Assembly: GCA_002421805.1 (NCBI GenBank)
Contig: DISM01000004.1
Span: 62,001 to 126,000, forward strand
DNA: 64,000 nt
Direction of reading: 5' to 3'
Source of the DNA: Candidatus Omnitrophica bacterium UBA6210
Lineage (GTDB): Bacteria; Omnitrophota; Gorgyraeia; Velamenicoccales; Velamenicoccaceae
Each line of letters starts with the position of its first letter. Position 1 is the first letter of the stretch. This document shows, one piece after another, positions 18,012-27,067 of this stretch. Below the pieces are notes generated by a model. That model did not search any database and was not told where the DNA came from. It was given only the letters and a program-made list of their open reading frames with translations. The position numbers and the translations under genes were made by a program.

Positions 18012-18343
18012 CGACGACCTTTCTCTGTCGGACACAAGGTTCGCCCGACCTTCCTGCGGACAATCCTTAGCCGCACACCCTTGACAAGGACCTCTTTCTG
18101 CCTGCGGGTCAGGGTCTTGATCCTCTTTTCTTCCAAGAAGGCCGGCTTAAAATTCCGGTATCGCTTATGCCAGATGAGCCTCACCGGCCTGCGGTCCCGC
18201 GTATATCTGGCGCCCTTTCCTTTGTTATGGACCCTGATACGCCTCGTCAGGCACGGCGTAAACCCCGTATAGTATGTCCCATCCGCGCACAGAACGATAT
18301 AAACAAAAAACCTGCCCCTCCTCCTGAACTTTCGTGGTTTCAT
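18008..18343 (-). CDS. GIY-YIG nuclease-family protein, YhbQ-like
   Basis: 111 residues. The GIY-YIG core appears as VYIVLCADGTYYTGF (variant YIV...YTG), followed by the conserved Arg in LTRRIRVHNKGKGARYTR and the Glu in AFLEEKRIKTLTRRQKE. This is the small stand-alone UPF0213/YhbQ type, slightly longer than usual because of a basic C-terminal tail. It may act in DNA repair or mobile DNA processing; the family's cellular role is poorly known. ATGA-coupled to both the antiporter upstream and the glycosyltransferase downstream. Confidence 0.85.
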   Translation of the reverse strand: MKPRKFRRRGRFFVYIVLCADGTYYTGFTPCLTRRIRVHNKGKGARYTRDRRPVRLIWHKRYRNFKPAFLEEKRIKTLTRRQKEVLVKGVRLRIVRRKVGRTLCPTEKGRR

Positions 18344-19833
18344 CCCGCATCTCGGTTTTCCTGTTCCTCTTCTTTGAGGCTCGCGAGCGTTTTCTGCAAT
18401 GCGGCCAGATCGCGCTCATTGGCAAGCACCAGCAGCACATCGCCGCCCTCAATGACCGTCTGACCGGCAGGAATGATATATTTATCCCCCCGGGAGATCA
18501 ACACGATCAGGCACTTGCCCGGCATGTGCAGCTCCATAAGCCGCTTGCCGACCGCCTCTGAAACATAAGGAACGATCAGGTCCGTCAATTCCGCATCGAT
18601 GCCTTCTATCTTCTCGAACTCAATGGGATAGTGGCGCCTGTTGGCCAGGGGGGCGCTGACATTCAGAAGCCGGGAAACGAACGGAATAGACGTTCCCTGG
18701 ATAAGGACAGAGGTCAGGACGACGAAAAACACCACGTTGAAGATCGTGTCCGCCTGCGGGATACCCGCCAACAAAGGAAAAGTGGCCAGGACGATGGGGG
18801 CCGCGCCCCTCAAGCCCACCCAGGCCACCATGATCTTTTTTCTCAAAACCATCGGGAACGGCAAAAGGCACATCAAAACGCTGATCGGACGGGCAAAGAC
18901 CATCAGGGCGATCGCAAGCATCAGGGCCGCGCCCATGACGGGGAAAAGATGCGAAGGGAAAACCAGAAGGCCCAGCGTCAAGAACATCACGATCTGCATG
19001 AGCCAGGCAAGGCCGTCATGGAACCTCATGATCATCTTCTTGTTCAAAAATTCGTACCTCCCCATGATCAGCCCGACAAGATAGACCGCGAGAAAACCGT
19101 TGCAATCCAATATCGAAGCCAGGGAATACGCCAAAAGCACCAATGAAACCGTCAGGACCGGATAAAGTCCGTCGTATTCCAGCTTGAGCCTGCCGATGAG
19201 CCAGACGCTCATCTTCGCCATGGCATATCCCACAAGAGCGCCGCCGCCCATATCCAGCACGAAGCGAGACGCCAGGGTCATGACGCCTATGTTTTTCGCC
19301 GTCAACATACTGATGAAGCTCAAAGTCAGAAAAACAGACATGGGGTCGTTGCTGCCGGATTCCAGCTCAAGCAACGGCTTTAATGGGCTCTTAAGGCTGA
19401 TATGTCTGGACCGCAAAACGCTGAAAACAGCCGCCGCATCCGTAGAAGAAACGATAGCGCCGAGCAACAATCCCTCCAATAACGAGAACTTCAGGATAAA
19501 GACGGAAAAAACCCCGACGATGAAGGCCGTCAGGAAAACGCCGGCCGTCGCAAGGAAAAACCCCGGCAAGGCCACGGGACGGATCTCTTTCCAGCTCGTG
19601 TCCAGGCCTCCTGAAAAAATAATGAAGATGAGCGCGACGATCCCGATCGTTTTGGCCAAAGAGGGATCATCGAAATAGATCTTGCCCGGTCCCTCGGCCC
19701 CTGCCAGCATCCCGATGACCAAAAACAACAATAATGCCGGAACGGCAAACTTATCCGACAGTTTGCTTGAAAAAATACTGATCAAGATCAGCATGGAAAC
19801 CCAAAGCAGGATAATCTCAATGGATACAGGCAT
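18340..19833 (-). CDS. K+/H+ antiporter, NhaP2/CvrA type with TrkA-C domain
   Basis: 497 residues. About 12 membrane helices, with hallmarks of the CPA family: IFIIFSGGLDTSWKEIRP, SSTDAAAVFSVLRSR, and ELESGSNDPMSVFLTL, the last being the motif of NhaP2 proteins. A cytosolic TrkA-C domain occupies roughly residues 400-485 (KRLMELHMPGKCLIVLISRG, GGDVLLVLANERDL), expected to bind a nucleotide or cation and gate transport. It exchanges K+ or Na+ for protons across the inner membrane. ATG at 19833 forms a TGATG overlap with the hemerythrin gene and has GGAG upstream. Confidence 0.9.
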   Translation of the reverse strand: MPVSIEIILLWVSMLILISIFSSKLSDKFAVPALLLFLVIGMLAGAEGPGKIYFDDPSLAKTIGIVALIFIIFSGGLDTSWKEIRPVALPGFFLATAGVFLTAFIVGVFSVFILKFSLLEGLLLGAIVSSTDAAAVFSVLRSRHISLKSPLKPLLELESGSNDPMSVFLTLSFISMLTAKNIGVMTLASRFVLDMGGGALVGYAMAKMSVWLIGRLKLEYDGLYPVLTVSLVLLAYSLASILDCNGFLAVYLVGLIMGRYEFLNKKMIMRFHDGLAWLMQIVMFLTLGLLVFPSHLFPVMGAALMLAIALMVFARPISVLMCLLPFPMVLRKKIMVAWVGLRGAAPIVLATFPLLAGIPQADTIFNVVFFVVLTSVLIQGTSIPFVSRLLNVSAPLANRRHYPIEFEKIEGIDAELTDLIVPYVSEAVGKRLMELHMPGKCLIVLISRGDKYIIPAGQTVIEGGDVLLVLANERDLAALQKTLASLKEEEQENRDAG

Positions 19834-20582
19834 CAAACCCCCTCTCCTTTGCCTTGAGACTCTGTGGCCGGAATAGGCGTGAATGACGACAAATCATAAA
19901 TGCCGAGCATTTTCTCTATATGTTCCACACGGCTGACGATCTTTTCGAAACCGCCCCCGCCGAAACGCCTGGCTTCCTCCTGCTCGAAAATATCGCCCAG
20001 CATATCGTATTCAGAAAAATACAGAAGGGTACGGAAGGTCGGGAACAAAACAGTATCTTCGCGGGCCTTGTGCGGACGGTACATACGGATGAATGCGCGC
20101 ATCGATGCCGCCAATTTCCTTTTTTCATCCGGGCTCCGCAGGCCTTCACAGGAAATAATGTCTTTGACCAGCAAACGCCCCCTTCCGTGTTGCTGCCGGA
20201 GCGTCTCAACCAATCCCTCGAATGCCTGCGCATAACGGAACTTCACGAATACATACTTTTCCTCAAGCTTCTCATGATAATCCTGGATAAAACCCCGGAT
20301 AATATCCGTGGCCTCCCGGAGGGCCTCGGCTGGAAACGGTTCATCCGCCTCCAGACGCTTCAAAAGCTCTTCATAAATAAGAAGGACACGGTCAAGGACG
20401 CCGTGTTCCCGCATCAAATCTTCGATGGCAGTGACGCTTGTCTCCTCGTGCACGGCCACAGCCTTATCCGGCGAAGGCGCCGAAGCAGGCTTGGCCTCCG
20501 GCGAACCAAGGACGACCGGCACAAACGTCATCCACAACAAGCCTGCGGCTGCCAAGACTCCCAGATTTTTAAGATTCCACAC
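19833..20582 (-). CDS. Exported hemerythrin-domain protein
   Basis: 249 residues from a GTG with AAGGAG before it. An N-terminal signal or anchor segment (LGVLAAAGLLWMTFVPVVLG) is followed by a low-complexity linker and a four-helix hemerythrin domain. The di-iron ligands appear in order: REHGVLDR (His), FIQDYHEKLEEKY (HxxxE), and YRPHKAREDTVLFP (HxxxxD). It should bind O2 or sense redox state outside the cytoplasm. It overlaps the K+/H+ antiporter gene by one base (TGATG), suggesting linked function or at least coupled translation. Confidence 0.85.
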   Translation of the reverse strand: MWNLKNLGVLAAAGLLWMTFVPVVLGSPEAKPASAPSPDKAVAVHEETSVTAIEDLMREHGVLDRVLLIYEELLKRLEADEPFPAEALREATDIIRGFIQDYHEKLEEKYVFVKFRYAQAFEGLVETLRQQHGRGRLLVKDIISCEGLRSPDEKRKLAASMRAFIRMYRPHKAREDTVLFPTFRTLLYFSEYDMLGDIFEQEEARRFGGGGFEKIVSRVEHIEKMLGIYDLSSFTPIPATESQGKGEGV

Positions 20583-20715
20583 AGTCTCTCCTTGCCCATC
20601 GCCTGATCACAGGCACGGCCTTAAGAACCGGCAACGACGCCATTATTATACAGGAGAACACAAAGAAAAACAAAATGTCCCGAACAGCGATTGCCTTCTT
20701 GACAGGAATTGTGGA

Positions 20716-21387
20716 TCAGGCAGATTTTCGCCGAGGCAGAGAGATGTCTGCGACAAGGATACGGCCCGCGTAAAACGGGCCGTCGTTTTTGGCAAGGCCT
20801 GTCTTGGGATATCCGAACGTGACGGTGGTGCGGGCACGGATGCAGGTGCCCTGGGCGCGCCCCGTCAACGCGTCGAGGCCGGACGGGACATCCAGCGAAA
20901 CAACGGGCCTGCCGGATGCATTGACTGCGGCGATCACTTCGTCGTAAGGCGGACGGGGCGCGCCGCTAAAACCGATGCCGAAGACCGCATCGACGACGCA
21001 GGCGCAACGCTTGAGGCTTTGGCGCAATGAACGGATATCCGCCGTCGTCGCGATCCTATGGACAGAACACCCGGATCTCTCAAGGATGCCCCTGTTGATG
21101 CGGGCGTCAGGCGTCAGTGCTCTCGGCCCATCCATCGCAAACACATCGACACGAACGCCTTTATTCATGAGATGACGGCAACAGACAAAACCGTCTCCTC
21201 CGTTGTTGCCGCGGCCCGCGACACAGACCACCCGTTTCTTTTTGCCCTTGAGCAGCCGCGCCACCGCTTCCGCGGCGCCTCGGCCGGCGTTCTCCATCAG
21301 GACCAGAGAAGAAATACCATATCGTTCCTGGGCCCGGCGGTCCAGTTCTTGCATGGTCTTGGGAGTGACATAAGGCAAAACAATCAT
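20716..21387 (-). CDS. nnrE: NAD(P)H-hydrate epimerase
   Basis: Interconverts the R and S forms of NAD(P)HX, a nicotinamide cofactor repair step. 223 residues cover only the YjeF N-terminal epimerase domain. TMQELDRRAQERYG, VLMENAGRGAAEAV and the nucleotide-loop VAGRGNNGGDGFV are diagnostic, with DAVFGIGFSG and SLDVPSGLDA following. The ADP-dependent dehydratase domain often fused to it is missing here, so that activity must be encoded elsewhere. Ten bases downstream of the SufB-like gene. Confidence 0.92.
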   Translation of the reverse strand: MIVLPYVTPKTMQELDRRAQERYGISSLVLMENAGRGAAEAVARLLKGKKKRVVCVAGRGNNGGDGFVCCRHLMNKGVRVDVFAMDGPRALTPDARINRGILERSGCSVHRIATTADIRSLRQSLKRCACVVDAVFGIGFSGAPRPPYDEVIAAVNASGRPVVSLDVPSGLDALTGRAQGTCIRARTTVTFGYPKTGLAKNDGPFYAGRILVADISLPRRKSA

Positions 21388-21396
21388 AAGGAAGGA

Positions 21397-22500
21397 TTAT
21401 AAACCCGACTTCAGCGTCCGGTCTGCAAGCTGATCGATCTCTTTCTTCAGTGATTCAGGCAATGACAGGATGTTGGTGTCTACAAAACCGCGGATGATGA
21501 GAGATTGGGCCTTATCTTTGGAAATCCCTCGGGAGCACAAATACTCGATCTCCTCTTTGGAGATCTTGCCGATCGCCGCCTCATGGGACATGTCCACGTC
21601 CCTGTATTCGGTTTCGAGTTCCGGGACGGCATAGATCCTGCCTTTCTCGTTGACGACAAGACCCCGGCATTCCAGATGCGCCTTGATATCGGGAGAGGCG
21701 GCCTTCAGGTGGCCGCGCGCGGTGACCGAACCCCCCAGGCTGACGGCCCGCGAGATGATCTCCGCCGAAGACCCCCGGCCGTTAAAAATAACGCGAGAGC
21801 CGATATCCTGGGCGCAACCTTCATGGGCCACCATGAGCGAACTGAAATGCGCAACGCTCATTGCGTCGAGCACGGCCGTCGGATACATCGTGATATTCCT
21901 GACGGGGTCCAGGCAGATATAGTTAGAGATGAACGCCCCCTTTTTACCGACGAGGGCGATGCTCTTGGGCTCTACGCTCGTATCCCGTGTCCAGCTGTGG
22001 ATCATGGTGAAATTCACATAGGCCCCTTCGCCGACAAAGAATTCCGAGATGCCCAAGTGATATGCTTCCTGAGAGGCGCTGTGTGCCGTGCAGCCGGTAA
22101 TGATGTAAACTTTTGACCCGGGTTCGGCGATGATGAGGTTGTGGACCTTCTGCCTGAAATTGGCCTTCTTGAGATACAGGCACGCCTGCACGGGAAAAAG
22201 CACTGTCTTGCCGGCCCTGATCCTGATGTAATAGCCGCCGGATGTCTCTTTCGGATATTCCCGTCCCAGGGCCGCAAAGGCCTTGCCATAGTATGATGGG
22301 GCGTCGGGAACGGTCTTTAAGGCCTCCTCGATGCCCATGACCTCGATATCTTCATGAAGCGTTTTACGCAGGAGCAGATCGCTGTCCTGCTGAATAAAGG
22401 AACCCGCGCGTTCTTTCTCGGACGCGTCATAGCCGATGCGCTCCAGGCGCCGGGCTTCATCCTTTCCAAGACGTGCGTCGTTATCAGGCATAGGATTCAT
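21397..22500 (-). CDS. sufB: Fe-S cluster assembly scaffold SufB/SufD
   Basis: Scaffold subunit of the SUF iron-sulfur assembly complex; works with the ATPase SufC in the cytoplasm. 367 residues with the beta-helix core typical of SufB/D (GCTAHSASQEAYHLG, EFFVGEGAYVNFTMIHSW, SHEAAIGKISKEEIEYLCSR). The SHEA...G segment near the C-terminus is characteristic of both paralogues. At this length and with its own paralogue absent nearby it resembles the SufB-like single scaffold of minimal SufBC systems. ATG at 22500 overlaps the SufC stop by ATGA with GGGGGA upstream; the frame opens 7 codons earlier. Confidence 0.85.
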   Translation of the reverse strand: MNPMPDNDARLGKDEARRLERIGYDASEKERAGSFIQQDSDLLLRKTLHEDIEVMGIEEALKTVPDAPSYYGKAFAALGREYPKETSGGYYIRIRAGKTVLFPVQACLYLKKANFRQKVHNLIIAEPGSKVYIITGCTAHSASQEAYHLGISEFFVGEGAYVNFTMIHSWTRDTSVEPKSIALVGKKGAFISNYICLDPVRNITMYPTAVLDAMSVAHFSSLMVAHEGCAQDIGSRVIFNGRGSSAEIISRAVSLGGSVTARGHLKAASPDIKAHLECRGLVVNEKGRIYAVPELETEYRDVDMSHEAAIGKISKEEIEYLCSRGISKDKAQSLIIRGFVDTNILSLPESLKKEIDQLADRTLKSGL

Positions 22501-23216
22501 TTCCCCCGACAGGTGCGGCACTTTTCGTAACCGAATTGCCGGATATCTTCAAAGACCTTGCGCGGATCATCATAACAGCGGATATCGCGGTCCATCAACA
22601 CGCAGGCATGCTGGGCATCGACATAGTCGAGGACATAACCCGTGTGCGTGATGATGAGCGACGCAACGGCATGTTCATGGATAAACGCGTTGAGCACCTT
22701 GCCCATCATGGCGATATTTTCGATGTCGACGCCCGATTCCGGCTCATCCAGAAGCAGGAGCTTCGGTTTCTGGGACAAGACCTGAAGCAGTTCCGACCGC
22801 TTCATTTCGCCGCCGGAAAAATTCACGTTGAGGTCCCGGTCCATGAGTTCGCCGACGTTGAGTTTATCGACATAGGGGTCTTCCTGCGCCGGCCGCCGGG
22901 TGACCAGCTCCACCATCTGCCGCAGTTTAATGCCCCTGATCTTCGGCGGGTTCTGAAAAAGGACACCGATCCCTTTCTTGGCGCGTTCATCCGTCGACAA
23001 ACCATTGATCACTTCGCCCCCGTAGATGATCCTGCCCTGGGTGACCGCATAATTCTCAAACCCCATGACGGCCTTGATCAACGTAGATTTGCCAGAACCG
23101 TTCGGCCCGAATAAAACAAGAATCTTGCCGGCGGGGATCTCCAGATTGAGGTCTTTCAGGATCACCCGGTGGCCCACTTCAACCGTCAAGTTTTCGATCT
23201 TCAAGCTGCTGTCCAT
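22497..23216 (-). CDS. sufC: Fe-S cluster assembly ATPase
   Basis: ABC-type ATPase that drives the SufB scaffold. 239 residues with Walker A GPNGSGKST, Q-loop FQNPPKIRG, signature FSGGEMKRSELLQ and Walker B LLLLDEPESGVD. The LDEPESGVDI segment and the KRSE after the signature mark SufC rather than a transporter ATPase. It is ATGA-coupled to the downstream SufB-like gene. No sufS, sufE or sufU lies in the window. Confidence 0.92.
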   Translation of the reverse strand: MDSSLKIENLTVEVGHRVILKDLNLEIPAGKILVLFGPNGSGKSTLIKAVMGFENYAVTQGRIIYGGEVINGLSTDERAKKGIGVLFQNPPKIRGIKLRQMVELVTRRPAQEDPYVDKLNVGELMDRDLNVNFSGGEMKRSELLQVLSQKPKLLLLDEPESGVDIENIAMMGKVLNAFIHEHAVASLIITHTGYVLDYVDAQHACVLMDRDIRCYDDPRKVFEDIRQFGYEKCRTCRGK

Positions 23217-23225
23217 ACAGACTTT

Positions 23226-24089
23226 CTAGGGTTCGCGCACCCGTTTCTTCTCAAGGCTCGATGCCAATGACCTGGCGACCAGGGGATTGAGCGCCGCAGG
23301 CGGCAGCCCCATGATCCTGACCACCTGTTCGCACATAGCCATCAGATCGGCCGCGGGATACTCGTTAACGACCTCAAATACCGCCCGTTGGATGCCGCGA
23401 AGGAACGTAAGGCTCTCGTCCATGGCCCGGAGAACCTCGGGCCCTCTTTTCGGATCATCCCACGAAGAAAGCAAAACTTCGATATCGCCCATATATTTCA
23501 ACTTATTAACAGAACGCGTGCACGCTTCGTTGTCGTCATAAATGGGCAATTGTCCCGGCAGCAAGACCGCGTCCGCGCAAAACAATACCTTCTGTTTGCG
23601 CAGGAACAATGACAACGAACCCCGAGAATGCCCCGGCGTATGAAACACCTCCATGTCAAAACCGGCCCCCAGCTTCAAGACATCTCCGTCTTTAAGGACC
23701 CGGTCGACCTTGACGGAACCGGCGACAAGCGTCTCCAATCCCGATACCGGCCTCTCCCTGAACTGCAGGTCGATATCTTCTATCCAGCTCTTTTCGGAAA
23801 GGTGGGCCGCCACCGTGCATCCCGTGGCCTCCCGGATCGCGCGGGCGGCGCCCATATGGTCCGGATGGCTGTGCGTCAGGACCAGGATGGAGATATCCTC
23901 GGGCTTCCTGCCGATGGAAACCAGGTAGTCGAAGATAACCTTCTGGCTTCCCGCAACGCCGCTGTCGATCAGGCAAACGGTATCCCCGCACACCAGATAA
24001 CAATAAACAAACCGCTCCAGGGAATGCTCCGGCCCGGCGGAAATGCGAAATGGGATCTTTAAAGCATGGATGCCTTCGGCGACCTTCAT
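23226..24089 (-). CDS. Metallo-beta-lactamase-fold hydrolase
   Basis: 287 residues. The zinc motif THSHPDHMG sits near residue 80, with HTPGHSRGSLS and CADAVLL supplying further ligands. This is glyoxalase II-like or acyl-CoA thioesterase-like organisation with a helical C-terminal tail. Substrate unknown. ATG at 24089 has GGAGG 9-10 nt upstream and falls 2 nt past the stop of the DUF1330 gene; a TTG at 24098 is possible. Ten nt upstream of sufC, so probably part of the same transcript. Confidence 0.85.
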   Translation of the reverse strand: MKVAEGIHALKIPFRISAGPEHSLERFVYCYLVCGDTVCLIDSGVAGSQKVIFDYLVSIGRKPEDISILVLTHSHPDHMGAARAIREATGCTVAAHLSEKSWIEDIDLQFRERPVSGLETLVAGSVKVDRVLKDGDVLKLGAGFDMEVFHTPGHSRGSLSLFLRKQKVLFCADAVLLPGQLPIYDDNEACTRSVNKLKYMGDIEVLLSSWDDPKRGPEVLRAMDESLTFLRGIQRAVFEVVNEYPAADLMAMCEQVVRIMGLPPAALNPLVARSLASSLEKKRVREP

Positions 24090-24091
24090 GG

Positions 24092-24388
24092 CTAACAACC
24101 CTCCAGGATAACAGACCTGGTCTCGGTCGACGTTTCCCTCAAGGGCGCAACCGCCAGATATTCAGGAGAAGTAAAACATTTCTTTAAATCCTTCAGGGAA
24201 TCGAATGCAATCACGACCATCCGTTCCGGCGCCCATCCCCCGAACATGGGCGTGACGCGCCCGCCCCGGACCAGATAACGGCCGCCATAGCGACACACAA
24301 TGTCATAAACCTGATCGACATACCGGCCGTATTTCTCCTTGTCCTTGATCTTAACCTCCACCACCATATATACCTTCGATCCCTTCAT
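24092..24388 (-). CDS. DUF1330-family small protein
   Basis: 98 residues with a ferredoxin-like alpha/beta fold of the dimeric alpha-beta barrel type. The pattern YMVVEVKIKDKEKYGRY, then YGGRYLVRGG, and a final VVIAFDSLKDLKKCFTSPEY matches DUF1330. Function unknown; these proteins often accompany small-molecule metabolism genes. ATG at 24388 has AGGAG 8 nt upstream; the frame is open 20 codons further but without a ribosome-binding site. Confidence 0.85.
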   Translation of the reverse strand: MKGSKVYMVVEVKIKDKEKYGRYVDQVYDIVCRYGGRYLVRGGRVTPMFGGWAPERMVVIAFDSLKDLKKCFTSPEYLAVAPLRETSTETRSVILEGC

Positions 24389-24503
24389 GCCTTTTTCTCC
24401 TGCAAAATAGAACGATCGCGCATCGCCGTTCTTCAAATGGCAGAACACATTATGACATCATATGGGATGTTTTTCAACTGAAGCACAGCGGCCCTGGCGG
24501 CAC

Positions 24504-25721
24504 CTATTCTAAAACACCCGTTTTGCAGACCGCGGCAAACTTCCTTGCGCTCTCTCTGACGGATCTTTCATAGGTGTCGTAATCGATGCCAATCAACCCG
24601 AACTTCGGAGAGAAACCTTTGTCCCATTCAAAATTATCCAGAAGCGACCAGTATAAATAACCGACCACGGGAACGCCTTTCTCAATGGCAAAATGGATAT
24701 GTTCGAGATGGCGATAGATGTATTCCCAGCGCTGGCGGTCGTCTTCCGTACAGATGCCGTTTTCCGTAATGATCACAGGCAGGTTATATTTCTTGAGCTT
24801 TAAAAGCAACGCGGACAACCCTTCGGGATAAATATCCCAGCCAAGGGAATTCTTCATGGCTGGATGATGGTTTTTCTCGCAGACATCCATCGCCCAATGG
24901 CTCCATCCCCATTTTTTTAGTTCTACTACCTGCCGTGAATAATAATTCATCCCGATAAAATCCAGCGCATGATGCCTCGCGAGCTTATCGAGAAATCCGA
25001 AATTAAACCATCGATCCCGAAGACCCGCGGCCAGCCTGTCTTTTAGACTCTGCGTGCAGGGATAAAAAGCCTGTGTATACTGGGCCAGGCCTACGGAAGG
25101 TCCAGGAAGGCTTAACTCTCCATAAAGGTCATGTATCAGGCGGTAGGCCCGGATATGGGCGGAAGCCAGATTGTCTCCGACGATCTTCGCCTTAAGATAC
25201 GACCTTGCCTGCGGGGGCCAGACGCCGAAAATATAGGCATGGGACACATAAACGGTCGGCTCGTTGATCGTCACCCAATAATGGACCTGTCCAGCCAGCG
25301 CGCGGACCACAAAACGGCAATAACGCAGATACGCATCGACCGACTCCTTCTTCTCCCATCCCCCGCGCCGGGAGATCCAGACCGGATTGGTAAAATGATG
25401 CAGCGTCACGATGGGCTCGATATGACGCTTTTTCAAGGAAGCGATGACCCCAAGATAATGGTTTAATCCTTCTTCTGAAAAATTTCCCTCCTGTGGCTCG
25501 ATGCGGCCCCATTCGATGGAGAGGCGATGGGCGTTATGATTCAGGCTGCCCGCCAGCTCAAAATCCTGCTCGTAGAATTCATAATGGCGGCACGCCCTGC
25601 CGGAACGTTCTTTGCCTGTCTCTATCTCCCATGACCACCAATCGGAGAATTTGTTGTCCCCTTCCGCCTGGTAAGCGGATAACGCGCTTCCCCAAAGAAA
25701 ATCTTTCGGAAATTTCATCAT
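24504..25721 (-). CDS. Family 1 glycoside hydrolase (beta-glucosidase-like)
   Basis: Retaining beta-glycosidase of 405 residues with a TIM-barrel. N-terminal FPKDFLWGSALSAYQAEG is the GH1 signature. The acid/base Glu is E154 in TINEPT, and the nucleophile Glu is E320 in IITENG. It is shorter than typical GH1 enzymes (about 450) and carries DWWSWE where many have NWWD. No signal peptide, so cytoplasmic. Start ATG overlaps the flippase stop. Position at the edge of the polysaccharide locus suggests turnover of an oligosaccharide intermediate or a lipid-linked sugar. Confidence 0.92.
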   Translation of the reverse strand: MMKFPKDFLWGSALSAYQAEGDNKFSDWWSWEIETGKERSGRACRHYEFYEQDFELAGSLNHNAHRLSIEWGRIEPQEGNFSEEGLNHYLGVIASLKKRHIEPIVTLHHFTNPVWISRRGGWEKKESVDAYLRYCRFVVRALAGQVHYWVTINEPTVYVSHAYIFGVWPPQARSYLKAKIVGDNLASAHIRAYRLIHDLYGELSLPGPSVGLAQYTQAFYPCTQSLKDRLAAGLRDRWFNFGFLDKLARHHALDFIGMNYYSRQVVELKKWGWSHWAMDVCEKNHHPAMKNSLGWDIYPEGLSALLLKLKKYNLPVIITENGICTEDDRQRWEYIYRHLEHIHFAIEKGVPVVGYLYWSLLDNFEWDKGFSPKFGLIGIDYDTYERSVRESARKFAAVCKTGVLE

Positions 25722-27007
25722 GAAGAGAACCTGAGCCGCTTGACTGAAATATAAGTGATCGAAAAGATCCCCGCCTCAATGATGATGCTCGCGACAGCGG
25801 CCCCCGTAGACCCGAAAGAAGCCACCAAAAGAAAGATCAAGGGCAGGCCGATCAGGGAGCTGAAGACATGGATCCTGGAATAAATATGCGTCTTGCCGCA
25901 AACCAGCAGGAATTGCACGCGGAAAGCATTGGCGCAGACAAAGAAAACGGCGACCAGCAAAAGTCTTAAGGATAATACGGTCGAGGTGTAATCCGATCCG
26001 CAGAACACCTTGACGATCAGGGGCGCGAAGTAAAAGATCAACGGCAGGCAGACCAATGAAACATTGACGGTCGCCTGCTGGATCTGCCGCATAAGCTCGA
26101 ACGCCAGATGTTTTTTTTCGCTGAATATCTTGCTTAAACGGGGAAAGATCGCCTGCGAAAAGGAAAGCAGGGGAAATGTCTGGACAGCGTTAGCGATCTT
26201 TTCTGCGATGGCGTAGAGACCTGTTATGGTATTATCCGTCAGAAGCCCGACGACAAAAATACGCGACGCCGTGTAGGCGTTGATCGCGACATTGGAGATG
26301 AAAACATCCCAACCGGCCCTCAGTTGCTGCCGGAGGTTCGTATACCCCGGAAATTTAAAAGACACCTTAAACCTGCTGAAAACAACGCGTTGCGCCCATA
26401 GGCCGGTGATCAAAAATACGCAGGAGTTTATGGCCGGGACCCGGAGATAATCCTGTTGGCTATGCACAAAGGCAAAGATGGCGAACAGCATGAGAAAACC
26501 GCCCATAATATTCAGAAGGGCGATATGCTTCATTTTTTCAATGCCCTGGAAAAACCAAACGGGAAAAAGGGTGTTGCCCGCAACCATGCCGAAACTCAGG
26601 ACATAAACAAGCCAATCATTCCTGAATTTTGGGATAAGAAAAACGATCAAGACCAGAAGGACCAGGCTGAGAAACGCCAGGGCCAGTTTAACCGTCATCA
26701 CCTCAGAAAATATCCTTGAGACTTCGCAATGATCGTTGCGGCAGAGAGCGATCTCTCTGGTAGCGGAAATACCGAACCCGTAATCCGTCAGGATGATGAA
26801 ATACTGCATCAGCGCCTGCGCAAAAGCAATGAGGCCGAATTTTCCCGGCCCGATGACCCTGAAAAGGTAGGGCAGGATCACGACCGGCAAAAGATATGTG
26901 ACGGTCTGTACGGCCGAAAGGGAAGCAAAATTGCTCAAGACGACCTTGCTCTCAGCGGGGGCCATCATCCTATAGATTTTTTTGAGACGCCTGACGAAAA
27001 GATTCAT
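25718..27007 (-). CDS. Polysaccharide flippase, Wzx/MATE-like
   Basis: 429 residues with about twelve membrane helices typical of the Wzx/RfbX family. YLFRVIGPGKFGLIAFAQALMQYF and LTDYGFGISATREIA are the family signature. It should flip lipid-linked repeat units across the inner membrane. I chose the ATG at 27007 because GAGG lies 7 nt before it; a GTG at 27061 and ATG at 27013 also keep the frame. The stop overlaps the GH1 gene start. Confidence 0.85.
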   Translation of the reverse strand: MNLFVRRLKKIYRMMAPAESKVVLSNFASLSAVQTVTYLLPVVILPYLFRVIGPGKFGLIAFAQALMQYFIILTDYGFGISATREIALCRNDHCEVSRIFSEVMTVKLALAFLSLVLLVLIVFLIPKFRNDWLVYVLSFGMVAGNTLFPVWFFQGIEKMKHIALLNIMGGFLMLFAIFAFVHSQQDYLRVPAINSCVFLITGLWAQRVVFSRFKVSFKFPGYTNLRQQLRAGWDVFISNVAINAYTASRIFVVGLLTDNTITGLYAIAEKIANAVQTFPLLSFSQAIFPRLSKIFSEKKHLAFELMRQIQQATVNVSLVCLPLIFYFAPLIVKVFCGSDYTSTVLSLRLLLVAVFFVCANAFRVQFLLVCGKTHIYSRIHVFSSLIGLPLIFLLVASFGSTGAAVASIIIEAGIFSITYISVKRLRFSS

Positions 27008-27067
27008 ACCCATGCCTCGTATGGTTGACGACGAAATACGTAAAGACCGGAGACGACGCACACGACC

